NCBI GenBank assembly: GCA_963422275.1
Contig: OY729418.1
Span: forward strand, 372,001 to 436,000
Direction: 5' to 3'
Length of the DNA stretch: 64,000 bases
Source: G963422275 sp963422275
GTDB lineage: Bacteria > Pseudomonadota > Alphaproteobacteria > Rhodobacterales > Rhodobacteraceae
Below the pieces are notes generated by a model that was given only the letters and a program-made list of their open reading frames with translations, did no database searches and was not told where the DNA came from. Below, piece after piece: positions 1 to 10,145 of this stretch (positions are counted from its first letter, which is position 1; the number at the start of each line of letters is the position of its first letter). The position numbers and the translations under genes were made by a program.

Positions 1-1470
1 GCAATCGACCAAGGGACGACATCGAGCCGAGCCATGCTGTTCAATCAAGATTTGCAAATTGAGGCAGTGGGCCAAAAGGAGTTCACTCAGCATTTCCCGA
101 AATCCGGATGGGTGGAGCACCGCCCAGACGAAATCCTGTCGTCCACGCTTGAATCTTGCCGGAGATCCCTGTCAGGAATTGAAATTTCAGAAGTCGCGGC
201 GATCGGAATCACCAATCAACGCGAAACAGTTGTTGTCTGGGACCGGAAAACTGGCGAACCGATATGCAATGCCATCGTATGGCAGGATCGCCGCACCGCG
301 GCAACCTGCGAGAAATTAAAGGAAAGCGGAGCCGAGAAGGAAGTCACCGCACGGACCGGCCTGTTGCTGGACCCTTATTTCTCGTCATCGAAGCTTGCAT
401 GGATACTCGACAATGTCGAAGGCGCCAAGGACAGAGCGAACAAAGGCGAACTGCTGTTTGGAACTGTGGACAGTTTTCTGATTTGGCATATGACCGGCGG
501 ACGACGGCACGTAACCGACGCGACAAATGCGTCTCGTACAATGTTGTACAACATCGATTTGGGTGCATGGGATTCCAAAATGCTCGAGCTGTTCTCTGTA
601 CCACTGGCAATGATGCCGGAAGTGCGGAACTGCTCGGATGAGTTCGGTGCAACCGATCCGTCTCTCTTTGGCCGCTCCATTCCAGTACGAGGTGTCGCCG
701 GAGACCAGCAGGCTGCAACCATCGGTCAAGCCTGTTTCAATCCCGGAATGATGAAATCGACCTATGGAACCGGATGTTTCGCCCTCCTCAATACCGGTTC
801 TGAGCGTATCGCTTCCAAGAGCCGCCTCCTGACAACAATCGCCTATCAGCTTGAAGGCACGCCTACATACGCACTTGAAGGGTCAATCTTCATTGCTGGT
901 GCTGTCGTTCAATGGCTGCGTGACGGTCTCGGCCTCATCAATCGTGCCGAGGAGAGCCAAGCATTGGCGGAATCAGCGGATCCTGACCAGCGGATTTACC
1001 TTGTTCCTGCTTTTACGGGCCTTGGCGCACCGTATTGGGACGCCAACTGCAGGGGAGCCATTTTCGGTCTTGCCCGAAACACCGGCCCCGCCGAATTGGC
1101 TAGAGCATCTCTCGAGAGCGTAGCTTTTCAGACCCGTGATCTGCTTGAAGCCATGACTTCGGATTGGCCGGAAGCAGGCAGCACGATCTTGCGGGTCGAC
1201 GGCGGCATGTCGTCCAGCGACTGGACCATGCAGGCACTTGCAGACCAACTAGGTGCACCGGTCGATCGACCGCAAATCACGGAAACGACAGCGCTCGGTG
1301 CAGCATACCTGGCAGGACTTCAGTCTGGAATTTACCCGCCGCCGGAGCAGTTCGCAGAGAGTTGGTTGTTGGAAAAAAGATTCGTTCCAAGCGGCGATGT
1401 CGATTCCAGAGAGGCAGCATATTCGGGTTGGAAAAGCGCTGTTCGGCGAACGCGCAGCGACGCCACTTAA
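1..1470 (+). CDS. glpK: glycerol kinase, 5'-partial
   Basis: FGGY-family kinase that phosphorylates glycerol to glycerol 3-phosphate with ATP in the cytoplasm. The frame is open from base 1, and the residues before the first ATG (position 34) are typical kinase N-terminus ([10 protein letters not shown], phosphate-binding loop), so the true start lies a few codons outside the window. Visible landmarks are [17 protein letters not shown] (second phosphate loop) and LRVDGGMS near the C-terminus. The 489 visible residues against about 495 for the family mean almost the whole protein is present. It ends at a TAA, and nothing downstream is co-oriented within 400 bp, so it looks like the last gene of a glycerol operon to the left. 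Confidence 0.95.
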   Translation, partial: AIDQGTTSSRAMLFNQDLQIEAVGQKEFTQHFPKSGWVEHRPDEILSSTLESCRRSLSGIEISEVAAIGITNQRETVVVWDRKTGEPICNAIVWQDRRTAATCEKLKESGAEKEVTARTGLLLDPYFSSSKLAWILDNVEGAKDRANKGELLFGTVDSFLIWHMTGGRRHVTDATNASRTMLYNIDLGAWDSKMLELFSVPLAMMPEVRNCSDEFGATDPSLFGRSIPVRGVAGDQQAATIGQACFNPGMMKSTYGTGCFALLNTGSERIASKSRLLTTIAYQLEGTPTYALEGSIFIAGAVVQWLRDGLGLINRAEESQALAESADPDQRIYLVPAFTGLGAPYWDANCRGAIFGLARNTGPAELARASLESVAFQTRDLLEAMTSDWPEAGSTILRVDGGMSSSDWTMQALADQLGAPVDRPQITETTALGAAYLAGLQSGIYPPPEQFAESWLLEKRFVPSGDVDSREAAYSGWKSAVRRTRSDAT

Positions 1471-1886
1471 AATCCCGTCCTGAACCGCATACCATTCATC
1501 CCAACGTGCATTGATTAGTAATACAAAAGCAATTCCTGCCTGTCGCCGTTCGCATTCGGACGACATCTATCCAGTAGATTTTGTGGCAGCGGCACAGTTG
1601 TGCGGTTCAAGCCAAATCCCCTAAGCCTGAAAAAGACCTTTCTTTTTGGTTCCGGCTACCCGAGATGTGGCATTTGGCGGTGACGGCTGGGATTTCCGCT
1701 AGGACCATCATCTATAACAAGACCGTTGCGAAAGCGCATTTTCCTCTGCATTTCGCCTTCCGAAGCCGGTTGCGCATCTCGCGCGGCCGCCGGTCGGTGG
1801 CTGCAGCGCCTTTCGGACGTGGTTTTGGCCCATAAAGGCGCGGTTTCAGGCCCCGATGTGCCGCATCGGGCAGGTTCACTCCGACC

Positions 1887-2499
1887 CTAGGTCGTGTACT
1901 CATAAAGGAAAAAGTGATTTTCTTTCCGGCTCTGATGTGATTCAAGCTTCCAAACAGCGGGAGCTTGAGGATGCGAGGCCGGCACGATCTGACGAATGCG
2001 GAATGGGCGATCATCTCGCCGTTGCTGCCTGACAAGCCGCGGGGCGTTCCGCGGGTGGACGACCGGCGGGTGATCAGCGGGATTTTTTATATCCTGCGCA
2101 CCGGCACGTCGTGGCGCGACCTTCCGGAACGCTACGGGCCGTATACGACAGTCTACAACCGCTACAACCGCTGGGCCAAGCAAGGGGTGTGGGAACGCCT
2201 GTTCAAGGCGCTGGCGGCGCGCTCGCCGGGATCTCTTCATCTCATCGACACCTCGGTGGTGCGCGCCCACCAGCACGCCGCGAGCGGAAAAAAGGGGGTC
2301 CGGATCACGCCATCGGACGCTCGCTTGGCGGGCTGAGCACCTCTACCGCCAACGCAACCTCGTCGGACGCTTCTTCAACAGGCTCAAACACTTCCGAGGC
2401 ATCGCGGCCCGCTATCACAAGCTCGCAAGAAACTTCCTCGCCGCAATCGCCCTTGCCTGCATCCGCCTCTGGATCAAAATCAATGAGTACACAACCTAG
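1887..2499 (+). mobile_element. IS5-family (IS427-like) element, internally deleted copy A
   Basis: Ends read GTCGTGTACTCAT on the left and, inverted, GTTGTGTACTCAT on the right, and both abut CTAG, the apparent duplicated target. The interior matches the full copy at 23078-23934 but lacks the central part of the transposase gene, joining codons near the ORFA end directly to the C-terminal part. It still has both ends, so it could in principle be moved in trans by the intact copy. It sits inside copy 1 of the dispersed element. Confidence 0.85.
1971..2488 (+). pseudogene. IS5-family transposase, internal deletion and frame change
   Basis: The ATG at 1971 opens the N-terminal half (RGRHDLTNAEW, then the first catalytic Asp in LIDTSVVRAH), which terminates at 2336. 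Beyond it, in another frame, come the sequences that in the full copy encode the C-terminal YRQRN, FFNRLKHFRG and the final residues ending NEYTT. The second catalytic Asp (DRGYDS in the full copy) is absent through an internal deletion, so no active DDE transposase can be made. The A6G4 run at about 2288 is the equivalent of the frameshift site in the complete copy. Confidence 0.85.
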
Positions 2500-2687
2500 G
2501 CCGCGGGACAGGGGATATCCCCGACTGAAGACCCTTGTTGGCGAGCACGCGCCGGGCCGTGCAGTTGGCTACCCTGATTGGGAAGTACGGTGCCTCCCCC
2601 TCGGCCACGATCGTCGCATCGACAACCGTCACCGGCGCGTTCCTGGCCTTCAGGCTGCACTCCTGCAGCTAGCGGTTGACCTCCGAC

Positions 2688-3695
2688 ACCCCAATTCTGG
2701 ATAAGAGGGGTGAGGGGGTTCCCAAATCGGGCGTGGCCTGATTCTGTATCCGCAATCAAAATCAACGGATGGGATCCCCTCAATGAGCACCTCCATCATC
2801 GCACTGTTCTGTTGTCTCGACGACTTTGCAAAGACCTTTGAAGAATGGGAGCGGCATCGGCTGATCGGCACAGGCCGCCAGCGCTCGCGCTCGGGCAAGC
2901 TCTCGCTCAGCGAAAGGCTCTTCATCATGGTGTTGTTTCATCTCTCGCCCTTCAAGAATTTCAAGGCTTTCCGGTTCCATGGCGTGGAGCGGAAATATCG
3001 CGACTGCTTTGGAGACCTGCCGAGCTACGGACGGTTTGTCGCCCTGATGCCGCGCTTGCCGGTTCCGTTTTGCATCTTGATGCACTGCTTTCGCGGTGAG
3101 GAAACCGGAATCTGTTTTGTGGACAGCACCAAGCTCGCTGTCTGCCACAACGCACGGATCAACCGGAACAAGGTCTTCAAGGGACTGGCCAAGCGGGGCC
3201 GCAGCGCCAGGGGGTGGTTTTTCGGGTTCAAGCTGCATCTGGTCATCAACGACAAGGGTCAGGTCATGGCCGTCAAGATCACGCCTGGAAACACCGACGA
3301 CCGCAAGCCGCTTGAGACCATGATTGCCGAGTTGGAAGGCAAGGCGTTCGGCGATAAAGGCTGCATTTCGAAGCCGCTTTTCCAGCGTTTGCGGCAACAG
3401 GGCCTGCACCTGATCACTGGCATTCGCCGCAACATGAAAAACGTTCTTCGGCCCATTCCGGACCAAATCATGTTGCGGAAGCGGTTCATCATTGAAACGC
3501 TGTTCGATAAACTGAAATCGAGCATGGGATTGGAACGCACACGACACCGATCCCCAACAAATGCCTTCGTTCATATCCTGTCATGTCTGGCTGCCTATAT
3601 TCTGGCGCAGCCAAAGGTCAAAATCGGCAAAATCGTCGTGCCAGACGCCATTCGGTGCATTCCAAAAGAAAACAGAGCTTATCCATAACTCGGGT
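2688..3695 (+). mobile_element. IS982-family insertion sequence, intact
   Basis: Left end ACCCCAATTCTGGATAAG and right end, inverted, ACCCGAGTTATGGATAAG form imperfect terminal inverted repeats. They are flanked by a perfect 6-bp direct repeat, TCCGAC, at 2682-2687 and 3696-3701, which is the target duplication. The single ORF inside is full length. Intact ends, duplicated target and an unbroken transposase suggest a recent insertion. Removing the element restores the dispersed repeat it interrupts. Confidence 0.93.
2783..3688 (+). CDS. IS982-family transposase
   Basis: A 301-residue DDE transposase that cuts and joins the element ends. The recognisable family core includes FVDSTKLAVCHN (first catalytic Asp), KRGRSARGWFFGFKLH, ITPGNTDDRKPLE, GDKGCISK (second Asp) and IIETLFDKLKS (catalytic Glu). 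Length and all three acidic positions agree with an active enzyme. The ATG at 2783 lies about 95 bp inside the left end, and the stop lies 7 bp from the right end. No frameshift is needed, unlike the IS5-family copies nearby. Confidence 0.93.
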   Translation: MSTSIIALFCCLDDFAKTFEEWERHRLIGTGRQRSRSGKLSLSERLFIMVLFHLSPFKNFKAFRFHGVERKYRDCFGDLPSYGRFVALMPRLPVPFCILMHCFRGEETGICFVDSTKLAVCHNARINRNKVFKGLAKRGRSARGWFFGFKLHLVINDKGQVMAVKITPGNTDDRKPLETMIAELEGKAFGDKGCISKPLFQRLRQQGLHLITGIRRNMKNVLRPIPDQIMLRKRFIIETLFDKLKSSMGLERTRHRSPTNAFVHILSCLAAYILAQPKVKIGKIVVPDAIRCIPKENRAYP

Positions 3696-3835
3696 TCCGA
3701 CAGAAGTGCTGCGTCAAGACCGCGCAGCACAGGCGGCCGGCGAAACCGGCAGATCGTCGCGTGACCGGGAAGGAATTCATCAGTCTCTCCCTCAATCGAG
3801 CGTCATGACAAGCGCTTGCAGCCCTTAGGCGCAAC

Positions 3836-4127
3836 TTGTCCATGGCCGGGGGCGCATTTCGCAACAGTATTATAACATGTTTTAGGCGGGGCGAAGTGCA
3901 CGGCAACTTGCAGCCCCGGTGCGGGCATTGCTGTTCGAATATATCCTTACCTTCCCCAAGCTTGGCGAGTCACACCAAGACCAGAAGACGGCTTTAGACA
4001 CTGACAATCCTTCCAAGCGTGATATCGTCAACAATGTCCGGCACATAGCGGCAACTCTGCCCAATGCCATCGACCGCCTGCATCCGTCCCGAAAGATTTG
4101 GCGCGGCGGTTGGTCTTGCGTCGCTCT
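3836..4127. other. no gene seen
   Basis: About 290 bp between copy 1 and copy 2 of the dispersed element. Open frames here have no recognisable family signature, and I see no IS end. Confidence 0.5.
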
Positions 4128-4395
4128 GACAAGACCATTGCGAAAGCAGGCATTTGTTTCTGAATTTCGATTTCCAGAACTAGTCGCGCATCTGCGGTTG
4201 CCGTTGGATGATTGTGGAACCTTCCTGCAGCCGGTTTGGCCCGCAGGCGCGGTTTCAGGCCCCCGATTATACCGCGTCGGGCAGGTGCGGGACAGACTCC
4301 GGCCTTCAGGCCGCGGCTAGGACGACCCGGCTACCCGCCTTGAGCAGAGTTGAAGCTATCGCCTTGAAATCCAGTTCCACCTCCATGATCTGGAA
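4128..4395 (+). repeat. dispersed element, copy 2 (partial)
   Basis: Begins GACAAGACCATTGCGAAAGC, as copies 1 and 3 do. It continues through the shared GGCGCGGTTTCAGGCCCC-type stretch and, after a segment missing from copy 3, the shared GCTATCGCCTTGAA block. The distal half of the unit is missing. It lies in the same orientation as copy 1, about 300 bp beyond that copy's far end, so it is a separate partial copy. Confidence 0.6.
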
Positions 4396-4817
4396 CCACG
4401 CCCCGGATCGTGGCGCCGGGCTTGACGTCATCGAGAACCGTCATCGCCGGATCGTCGAGGATATATGCAGTTCGGAGGGTTTGCGCATTCCCTGCCAAGC
4501 GTTGGAGATCTTTCGATATTCAGCCTTGGGGACTCTGAGATGGCCTTGCCTTTTCGGATGCCTGACAGCCAAGTTCTGGTCGTCGACCGAGCGCCAAACT
4601 CCACCCTGCGTTCCCCATTGTGCCTGCGAAGGAGGACGGAGCCTCCGGTGCGGCGCTGTTCCCGATTCCCGGGAGTACGTATTGGGAACGACATACCCAT
4701 CCCATGCGACACATCGCGAACACTTGGGATATCCGTTGTGACCCGGTCTGCAAGTCTGGCGCCAGCCCGATGGCGCAGCCGAACGATCCGTTTTGAAACC
4801 GCACCCATCGATGCTCG
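4396..4817. other. no gene seen
   Basis: Several overlapping open frames exist on both strands, but none has a recognisable domain, a good ribosome site or homology to neighbours. It is probably decayed sequence between the repeat and the toxin-antitoxin pair. Confidence 0.5.
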
Positions 4818-5267
4818 TCAACTCCCATAGCCCGGAAGGAGGATTCCCGCGCTTGCCGGCAGGCCGAGATTCTTTCCTGCCTTGATCAACAACTTGTCCA
4901 GGCTGTAGATGGCGTCCGCTCCGCGGTTTCTCGCGATGGCAAGGTGCAGCGCATCCCCGGCCCTCAGGCTGGCGGCGAAATGGCCGAGCCAGTCCCTAGC
5001 GCGATCAAAGTCGCCGCGGTTCGGCAACAGGACAGCAAAGGACTCTTCGACCATGGTCTCGAACCGTGAACCCGCCGCGCGTGCCGCCGCGGCGTCCAAG
5101 CCGCCCATGCGAACCTCGCGAGCAAGCATCGAGGCGAACTCGACCCGGGTCCAGTGGCTAATCGCCAGATCCTCCGCCGGCAGGCCTTCGAAAAATCCGG
5201 CGATCGGTTCGCTGGTGGCCTCAGGCAGAATGAGGGGGACGAGGAAGCTGGTGTCGAAATAGCGCAT
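4818..5267 (-). CDS. PIN-domain toxin (VapC-like)
   Basis: A 149-residue protein beginning RYFDTSFLVPL, the first acidic residue of a PIN nuclease active site. It carries an Ala/Glu-rich centre with WTRVEFASML (second acidic residue) and ends with LRAGDALHLAIA and YSLDKLL (remaining acidic residues). PIN toxins of this type cleave RNA and are held inactive by a small partner encoded just upstream. That partner ends 18 bp before this ATG. All four expected acidic positions are present, so the toxin looks functional. It is the only clearly intact toxin-antitoxin pair in the left half of the window. Confidence 0.88.
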   Translation of the reverse strand: MRYFDTSFLVPLILPEATSEPIAGFFEGLPAEDLAISHWTRVEFASMLAREVRMGGLDAAAARAAGSRFETMVEESFAVLLPNRGDFDRARDWLGHFAASLRAGDALHLAIARNRGADAIYSLDKLLIKAGKNLGLPASAGILLPGYGS

Positions 5268-5285
5268 TTGCGTCGGCCGCCGGTC

Positions 5286-6120
<835 letters not shown>

Positions 6121-6842
6121 GCATGCACGCAGGGAATGTTCTTGAGACATTGACGGACTTCGAATGGCGGATGATAGCCCCGTTGCTGCCGAACAAGCAT
6201 CAGGGGGTGCCGCGGGGTGGCGACTGGTGGGACCTGCCTGAGCGATACGGGACGTATACGATCTACTTTAACCGGTCCAACCGCCGACGCAAGAAGGGTG
6301 TGTGGGCCGCCTGATGGATGCGGTCGTGCAGACCTATGACGGCAACGTGTAGATGATTGACAACTCCAGCGTCCAAGTTCATCAGCACGCGTCGGGCGCA
6401 AAAAGGGGCAGATCGTTGAATCGGTCGTTCCTGGGGCGGACTGACCAAGAATATCCATCTAGTTGTGGACATCGCCGGCCGGCCGATCCGCTACGACCTC
6501 AGCCCCCGGCCAAACGCATGACAGCATGACCACTGGGGACTTGCTGGCGGATCTGCCGCCGGACAGCTTCCTCCTGACCGACAAGGCCTGCAACACCGAA
6601 TAGATACGCAAGCTGATTGAGGACCGTGATACCGTCTCGATCATCCACGATCGCAGAGACACAAAGACCCCCCCCCTGCCTTCAGCAAGATATTGTATCG
6701 ACTGCGAAATCGGATCGAACGTTGTCTCAACCAATTCAAGCAGTTCCGGCACATCGCAACCCGCTACGAAAAGCTCACGGCCAACTTTTTAGCCATGATC
6801 AAGCTTGCAACCGTCAAAATCTGGCTCCGGGCTTATGAGTCA
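6121..6842 (+). pseudogene. IS5-family transposase wreck
   Basis: Translating across frames recovers an IS5-family (IS427-like) transposase. Recovered pieces are LTDFEWRMIAPLLPNKHQG, a deletion, WDLPERYGTY, then after a frameshift IDNSSVQVHQHASGA, then TKNIHLVVD, TDKACNTE followed by a stop, and finally RLRNRIERCLNQFKQFRHIATRYEKL and AYEST near 6840. Several frameshifts, at least two in-frame stops and a deletion make it non-functional. It is clearly more diverged than the 1887, 14633 and 23078 copies and so is an older arrival of a different subgroup. Confidence 0.75.
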
Positions 6843-7073
6843 ACGGTTTGGCCTTTGGCAGTGTCGCGCTCTTCGCTTCCACTCAACCGGGCAATGCGGC
6901 CAGCCAGCGCTCCTTGCAGTGCAATCCGGACAGGGCTGCTCTTCATTAATCCTCAGCTCGATCGCCGCCAGAGAGGCCACACCCTCCCGGCGCTGCGCCG
7001 TCTTCAGCTCATCGGCATTCGAGAACCGGTCCCGAAACCGCACCCGATCCATCCACCTGTCCCCCATGTCCAA
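6840..7073 (-). CDS. hypothetical, zinc-ribbon-like; possible transposase fragment
   Basis: A 77-codon frame containing a CPDC pair followed 11-22 residues later by further Cys/His positions (PHC, RHC), which loosely resembles the N-terminal metal-binding knuckle of IS1595-type transposases. Its first codons fall inside a repeat shared with 18165-18285, where the frame is broken. I cannot name the family, and it may not be expressed. It overlaps the end of the IS5 wreck on the other strand. Confidence 0.25.
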   Translation of the reverse strand: MDMGDRWMDRVRFRDRFSNADELKTAQRREGVASLAAIELRINEEQPCPDCTARSAGWPHCPVEWKRRARHCQRPNR

Positions 7074-7127
7074 TGCAAATCGGGAACCAGTCCAGCAGCA
7101 TGTTCACGAATTGCAAATTGAGCTTTA
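7017..7127 (-). repeat. ~115-bp dispersed repeat, copy 1
   Basis: Read on the minus strand this segment matches 18165-18285 on the plus strand with scattered substitutions. Shared stretches include CCCGATTTGCATTGGAC and GGATCGGGTGCGGTTTC. Neither copy lies in an intact gene. It is probably the edge of an unidentified mobile element. Confidence 0.6.
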
Positions 7128-7508
7128 AGAAATCGTGTCTGGCTCTCACCAAGTCTAACCTGATCCCCCCATCGCTCGATCGGGGTACCATACGATTGCC
7201 GGGTGTCCTCCGGCGCAGTTAGGAGAGGCGAGCGCTTGCCCACCTTAAATCCGACCTCCCTCCAAGAACGCGCCAAGAATGCTTACCGGCGACCAAGACA
7301 CCACTTGAAAGCTGCAACTCCACGATTTATGAGAACCTGCTCATCGGCGTCGAGGTAGCGACGTTTAAACGCTTGCCCATGTACTCCCACGCATTGCCGG
7401 AATTTCCTGCAGTCTTTGCCGCAACCAAGCGCAGGTTGGGTGTGCTCTTTTGCCAGACGACTTGGATGTATTGCAAATGCCGGCCACTGGCTTGGTCAGC
7501 ACGTTGGA
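7128..7508. other. no gene seen; upstream region of the glycosyltransferase
   Basis: About 380 bp without a supportable ORF. A longer reading of the downstream glycosyltransferase from 7416 is possible in frame but adds 31 residues of low-complexity sequence unlike the family. Confidence 0.5.
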
Positions 7509-8813
7509 ATGGAGATTAACTTGACAACGACAGCAGAACTGCAACCAGAAAACTCGCCCCGCACCTCCGGGCAACGCAGCAAACAATCCCCCGTGGGTCC
7601 AGTGCCGAAAACCAAAGTCCTGATCTTTTCCGCATCCAATTCCACCTTTCTGCCGAGCTTGGGTGGAATCCAGATGGTCTTGAAGTGGCTCCTTGACAAT
7701 CTGGACAGAACCCTGGGCAACAACCAACATTTTCAAGTTTCCGTCGTTTATCCGCACGAAGCCTCGGCAGAGTTCGCCAGATTCGAGAACATCCCAGCCT
7801 TCAATGCACAATTGAGCGCGCCGAGCGAAACCCGAAAGATCGCCAAGATCCTCGCGCTGGTGAAGGCCATCCCGCGTCTGGGAGCTCTGTTGAAAAGAAT
7901 CAACCCCGATGTAGTGCATTGCCATAGGATCGTTCCCGACGGCCTGCTTGCCTTGCTGGCCGCTAGAATGTCCGGGGTGAAGCCTAGGTTTATCCTGACT
8001 TCGCACGGTCTCGGTTTCCTCCCATACGACCCCAAGATAAGCCACACATTGAACCCGCTGACCCGGTTTTTAGCCCTGCGGGTCGCCAAACGCATGGCGT
8101 TGCATGTACTGCCCAGCCAAGCGGTCTACGAGCGCGCCCTGGCAGATCATGTTCCCAGATCGAAACTCATCGTCATCCCCAACGGCATTCCGAATGCAGA
8201 CGAAATCGACTTTGAAGAGGATGTCCGGCATTTTCCGAGAGACAGCGGGTTGCCCGACCCTAGGTTGCACTGCGAAAACGGGCTCAATTTTTTATGCCTT
8301 TCAAGCGGGCAAGCGGTCAAGAACATCGGCACCCTGATCGAGGCCTTTGCCTTGGCCCAGCCCGAGCTTGGCAATTCAAGGCTGTTTCTGTCCTGCATTG
8401 GACCGCTGGAAAGCCAGATGAGGCACCAGGTCGCGGAACGGGAGCTGAACCAGTGCGTGCACTTCGTTGGACATGTCAAAGGCGCGGAGAAGCGCACGTA
8501 TTTCTGCGCCAGCCATGTGTACTGCCTGCCGTCAATTTGGGAGAACTGTCCTATTTCCCTGCTCGAGGCGCTCAAGTTCCGATGCGCCGTCGTGGCCACC
8601 CCGGTCGGCGGCATTCCAGACATTGTGGTTGACGGAGCGAACGGCCTGCTGGTGCCACCTTCCGATGCGAAAGAGATGGCCTCGGCCCTGGTCAAGCTGT
8701 TCAAGAACGATGATTTGAGACGGCGTCTGGTTGATGCGGGCACTCAGACCGCGCGCAAGCACTCGGTGTCGGAGGCAATTGAGAAGCATCTGCAAATTTG
8801 GAGAGGGCGTTGA
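7509..8813 (+). CDS. GT4-type glycosyltransferase
   Basis: Retaining GT-B glycosyltransferase, expected to move a sugar from a nucleotide-sugar donor to a cell-surface polysaccharide or lipid at the inner face of the membrane. The N-terminal acceptor domain begins KVLIFSASNS with the glycine-rich LGGIQ loop. The donor domain carries LSSGQAVKNIGTLIEAF and an EX7E-type motif (ENCPISLLE), then GGIPDIVVDGANGLLVPPSD, the usual nucleotide-sugar site. I chose the ATG at 7509 because the 31 residues available upstream (to 7416) do not resemble the family. There is no neighbouring polysaccharide gene, only IS debris, so it looks like an orphan left from a broken surface-sugar cluster. Confidence 0.85.
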   Translation: MEINLTTTAELQPENSPRTSGQRSKQSPVGPVPKTKVLIFSASNSTFLPSLGGIQMVLKWLLDNLDRTLGNNQHFQVSVVYPHEASAEFARFENIPAFNAQLSAPSETRKIAKILALVKAIPRLGALLKRINPDVVHCHRIVPDGLLALLAARMSGVKPRFILTSHGLGFLPYDPKISHTLNPLTRFLALRVAKRMALHVLPSQAVYERALADHVPRSKLIVIPNGIPNADEIDFEEDVRHFPRDSGLPDPRLHCENGLNFLCLSSGQAVKNIGTLIEAFALAQPELGNSRLFLSCIGPLESQMRHQVAERELNQCVHFVGHVKGAEKRTYFCASHVYCLPSIWENCPISLLEALKFRCAVVATPVGGIPDIVVDGANGLLVPPSDAKEMASALVKLFKNDDLRRRLVDAGTQTARKHSVSEAIEKHLQIWRGR

Positions 8814-8897
8814 CTTCGCCCACCAAGCCGACGTTGTGGCTTCTGGTGTTCGTCTAAGACCGCATTATTGCATTTTCGTTCTGAAGGCTGGCCATCC

Positions 8898-9239
8898 ATG
8901 ATCATGCTGGGCGGTCTTCAGTATCGGCACCTCTGGCGCGCAGCAACGGTGCTGACTGTCGAGTATTTCATCGCCCTTGCTTTCTGCCTGCTTCTGCCGG
9001 GCTTGGCCGACCTGCGTTGCTGCATCAGGGGTACCGGCACGCCTCTCGCGCTGATTGTCGGAGCAATGGCGCTTCATCTCGCCATCGGCGGTGCGGTGCG
9101 CTCCTTATCCCCCGAAAAGCCTCCGAATTTCGAACGGCACACGGCATGTCATCTGTTCTTCTTGATCGTGCTTGTAGCCGCCACAATAGGAGCTAGGGAA
9201 ATCCCCGAGCAGGTTGGAGACAAGACGTTTCTGGATTGA
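8898..9239 (+). CDS. hypothetical membrane protein, perhaps truncated
   Basis: About 113 residues with three hydrophobic stretches (around TVLTVEYFIALAFCLLL, LALIVGAMALHLAI and FFLIVLVAATIGA), compatible with three membrane helices. I do not recognise a family. It follows the glycosyltransferase by about 85 bp on the same strand, and both could be remains of a surface-polysaccharide locus. An upstream in-frame start at 8868 is possible. Confidence 0.35.
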   Translation: MIMLGGLQYRHLWRAATVLTVEYFIALAFCLLLPGLADLRCCIRGTGTPLALIVGAMALHLAIGGAVRSLSPEKPPNFERHTACHLFFLIVLVAATIGAREIPEQVGDKTFLD

Positions 9240-9439
9240 CTGCTTGCGACCCTGACGTCAAGAGCGGTGCCGTCATAGCGTTTTCGCCACTCCTAGAGCG
9301 CATCTGAGCGTTGCAGGCTTACAGGCTGCAACACCGGCCGGAGCCTTCAACGACGCCAACGATGCAGGGTTCATCGGTTGCATGACAGTGATGCTTGCCT
9401 CTGTGTCCATAATCCATGGATCCCGCGCAGGCTCCCGCC
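9240..9439. other. no gene seen
   Basis: Short unassigned stretch before the IS630 remnant. No supportable ORF. Confidence 0.4.
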
Positions 9440-9597
9440 CGTATCCTGCTCTGGCCGCGGAGTGGCATGCGTGGCGGGCGCACGGCCTGATGCCGCATCG
9501 CAGACCGAGAGGCTTAACGACATCGTCAGCCTGTACATCAATCCGCCGGGTCGCGCCGTGGCGCTGTCTATCGGCGGCCGCCAAGAAGAATCGTGAA
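9440..9597 (+). pseudogene. IS630-family transposase fragment
   Basis: Two adjacent frames give WHAWRAHGLMPHR and, after a shift, NDIVSLYINPPGRAVALSI. These match the middle of IS630-type transposases (typically W..HGL.PH followed by ..VVGLY..PP..A.VLS), just before the first catalytic Asp. Only about 50 codons survive and the frame is broken, so nothing functional is made. It marks the left side of the accessory island. Confidence 0.55.
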
Positions 9598-9888
9598 AAC
9601 TATATCGCTGTGCCTGCGGAACGCAAAACGGGTCTGTTCGAAAGCAAGGCAACTAGTTCCCCTGTGTTTCACCAAACTACCGGAACCAAGTGTCCTGCCA
9701 ATTTGGCATCGTCTGATCCAGTTCGTTTTCTTGGCACTGACTCTGATAGAAAATGGGACTGCAGGGAATTCCAGCACGGCGGGGTCGTTGGTGGCAAAAC
9801 CAAGCGAGATCATTCAATCGGTCGCGCAGCATTTCTTGTATTCTTGCGCTGAGCCGCGGGAGCGCGAACCTTTGCGCGTTGGACGTTC
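9598..9888. other. no gene seen
   Basis: About 290 bp between the IS630 fragment and the nucleotidyltransferase fragment. Open frames lack recognisable features. Confidence 0.4.
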
Positions 9889-10145
9889 CTACCATTCGGC
9901 TACTCCTCTTTCCTTGACATCAGTCCATCTTTCGCCGAGGTCACGGAACGACCTCGGCAGGGCTGACAGGGTCGGATCGTCAAATCTCAGGCCTAGGTGC
10001 CGGATTGCAATAGCTGCCACCAATCCAGCCTGCTGTTTGTCTCGAAGTCGCTTTGCCGGATCACGGCTGGGATCGTTCTCAACGATCCACTGCTTTTGCA
10101 TCGCGTAAACCCTTGGGTCGATTGTCACAATCCGAAGGGGTCCCC
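9889..10145 (-). pseudogene. C-terminal fragment of a GSU2403-type nucleotidyltransferase
   Basis: The frame reads GPLRIVTIDPRVYAMQK, then DPAKRLRDKQQAGLVAAI and a short acidic tail, which resembles the C-terminal third of the NTP_transf_8/GSU2403 family. The N-terminal catalytic part is missing. The homologous segment begins exactly where the last codons of the E2-like gene stop matching their family, so a deletion appears to have joined the two genes near 10135-10145. The frame stays open to 10173 inside the E2 gene, but those first residues are junction noise. Confidence 0.45.

Larger units (their letters stand above)
1717..3830 (+). repeat. dispersed element, copy 1 (interrupted by two IS)
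   Basis: Three blocks, 1717-1885, 2500-2687 and 3702-3830, line up in order with a continuous sequence on the opposite strand at 62131-62660. The first block also matches 4128-4395. The gaps between blocks are exactly the internally deleted IS5-family copy (1887-2499) and the IS982-family element (2688-3695), so this was one roughly 530-bp unit hit twice. The 3770-3826 block contains a conserved stretch, TCTCTCCCTCAATCGA, which on the other strand lies just before a possible ATG. The unit codes for nothing intact. It may be a decayed transposon of a family I cannot name. Confidence 0.7.
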
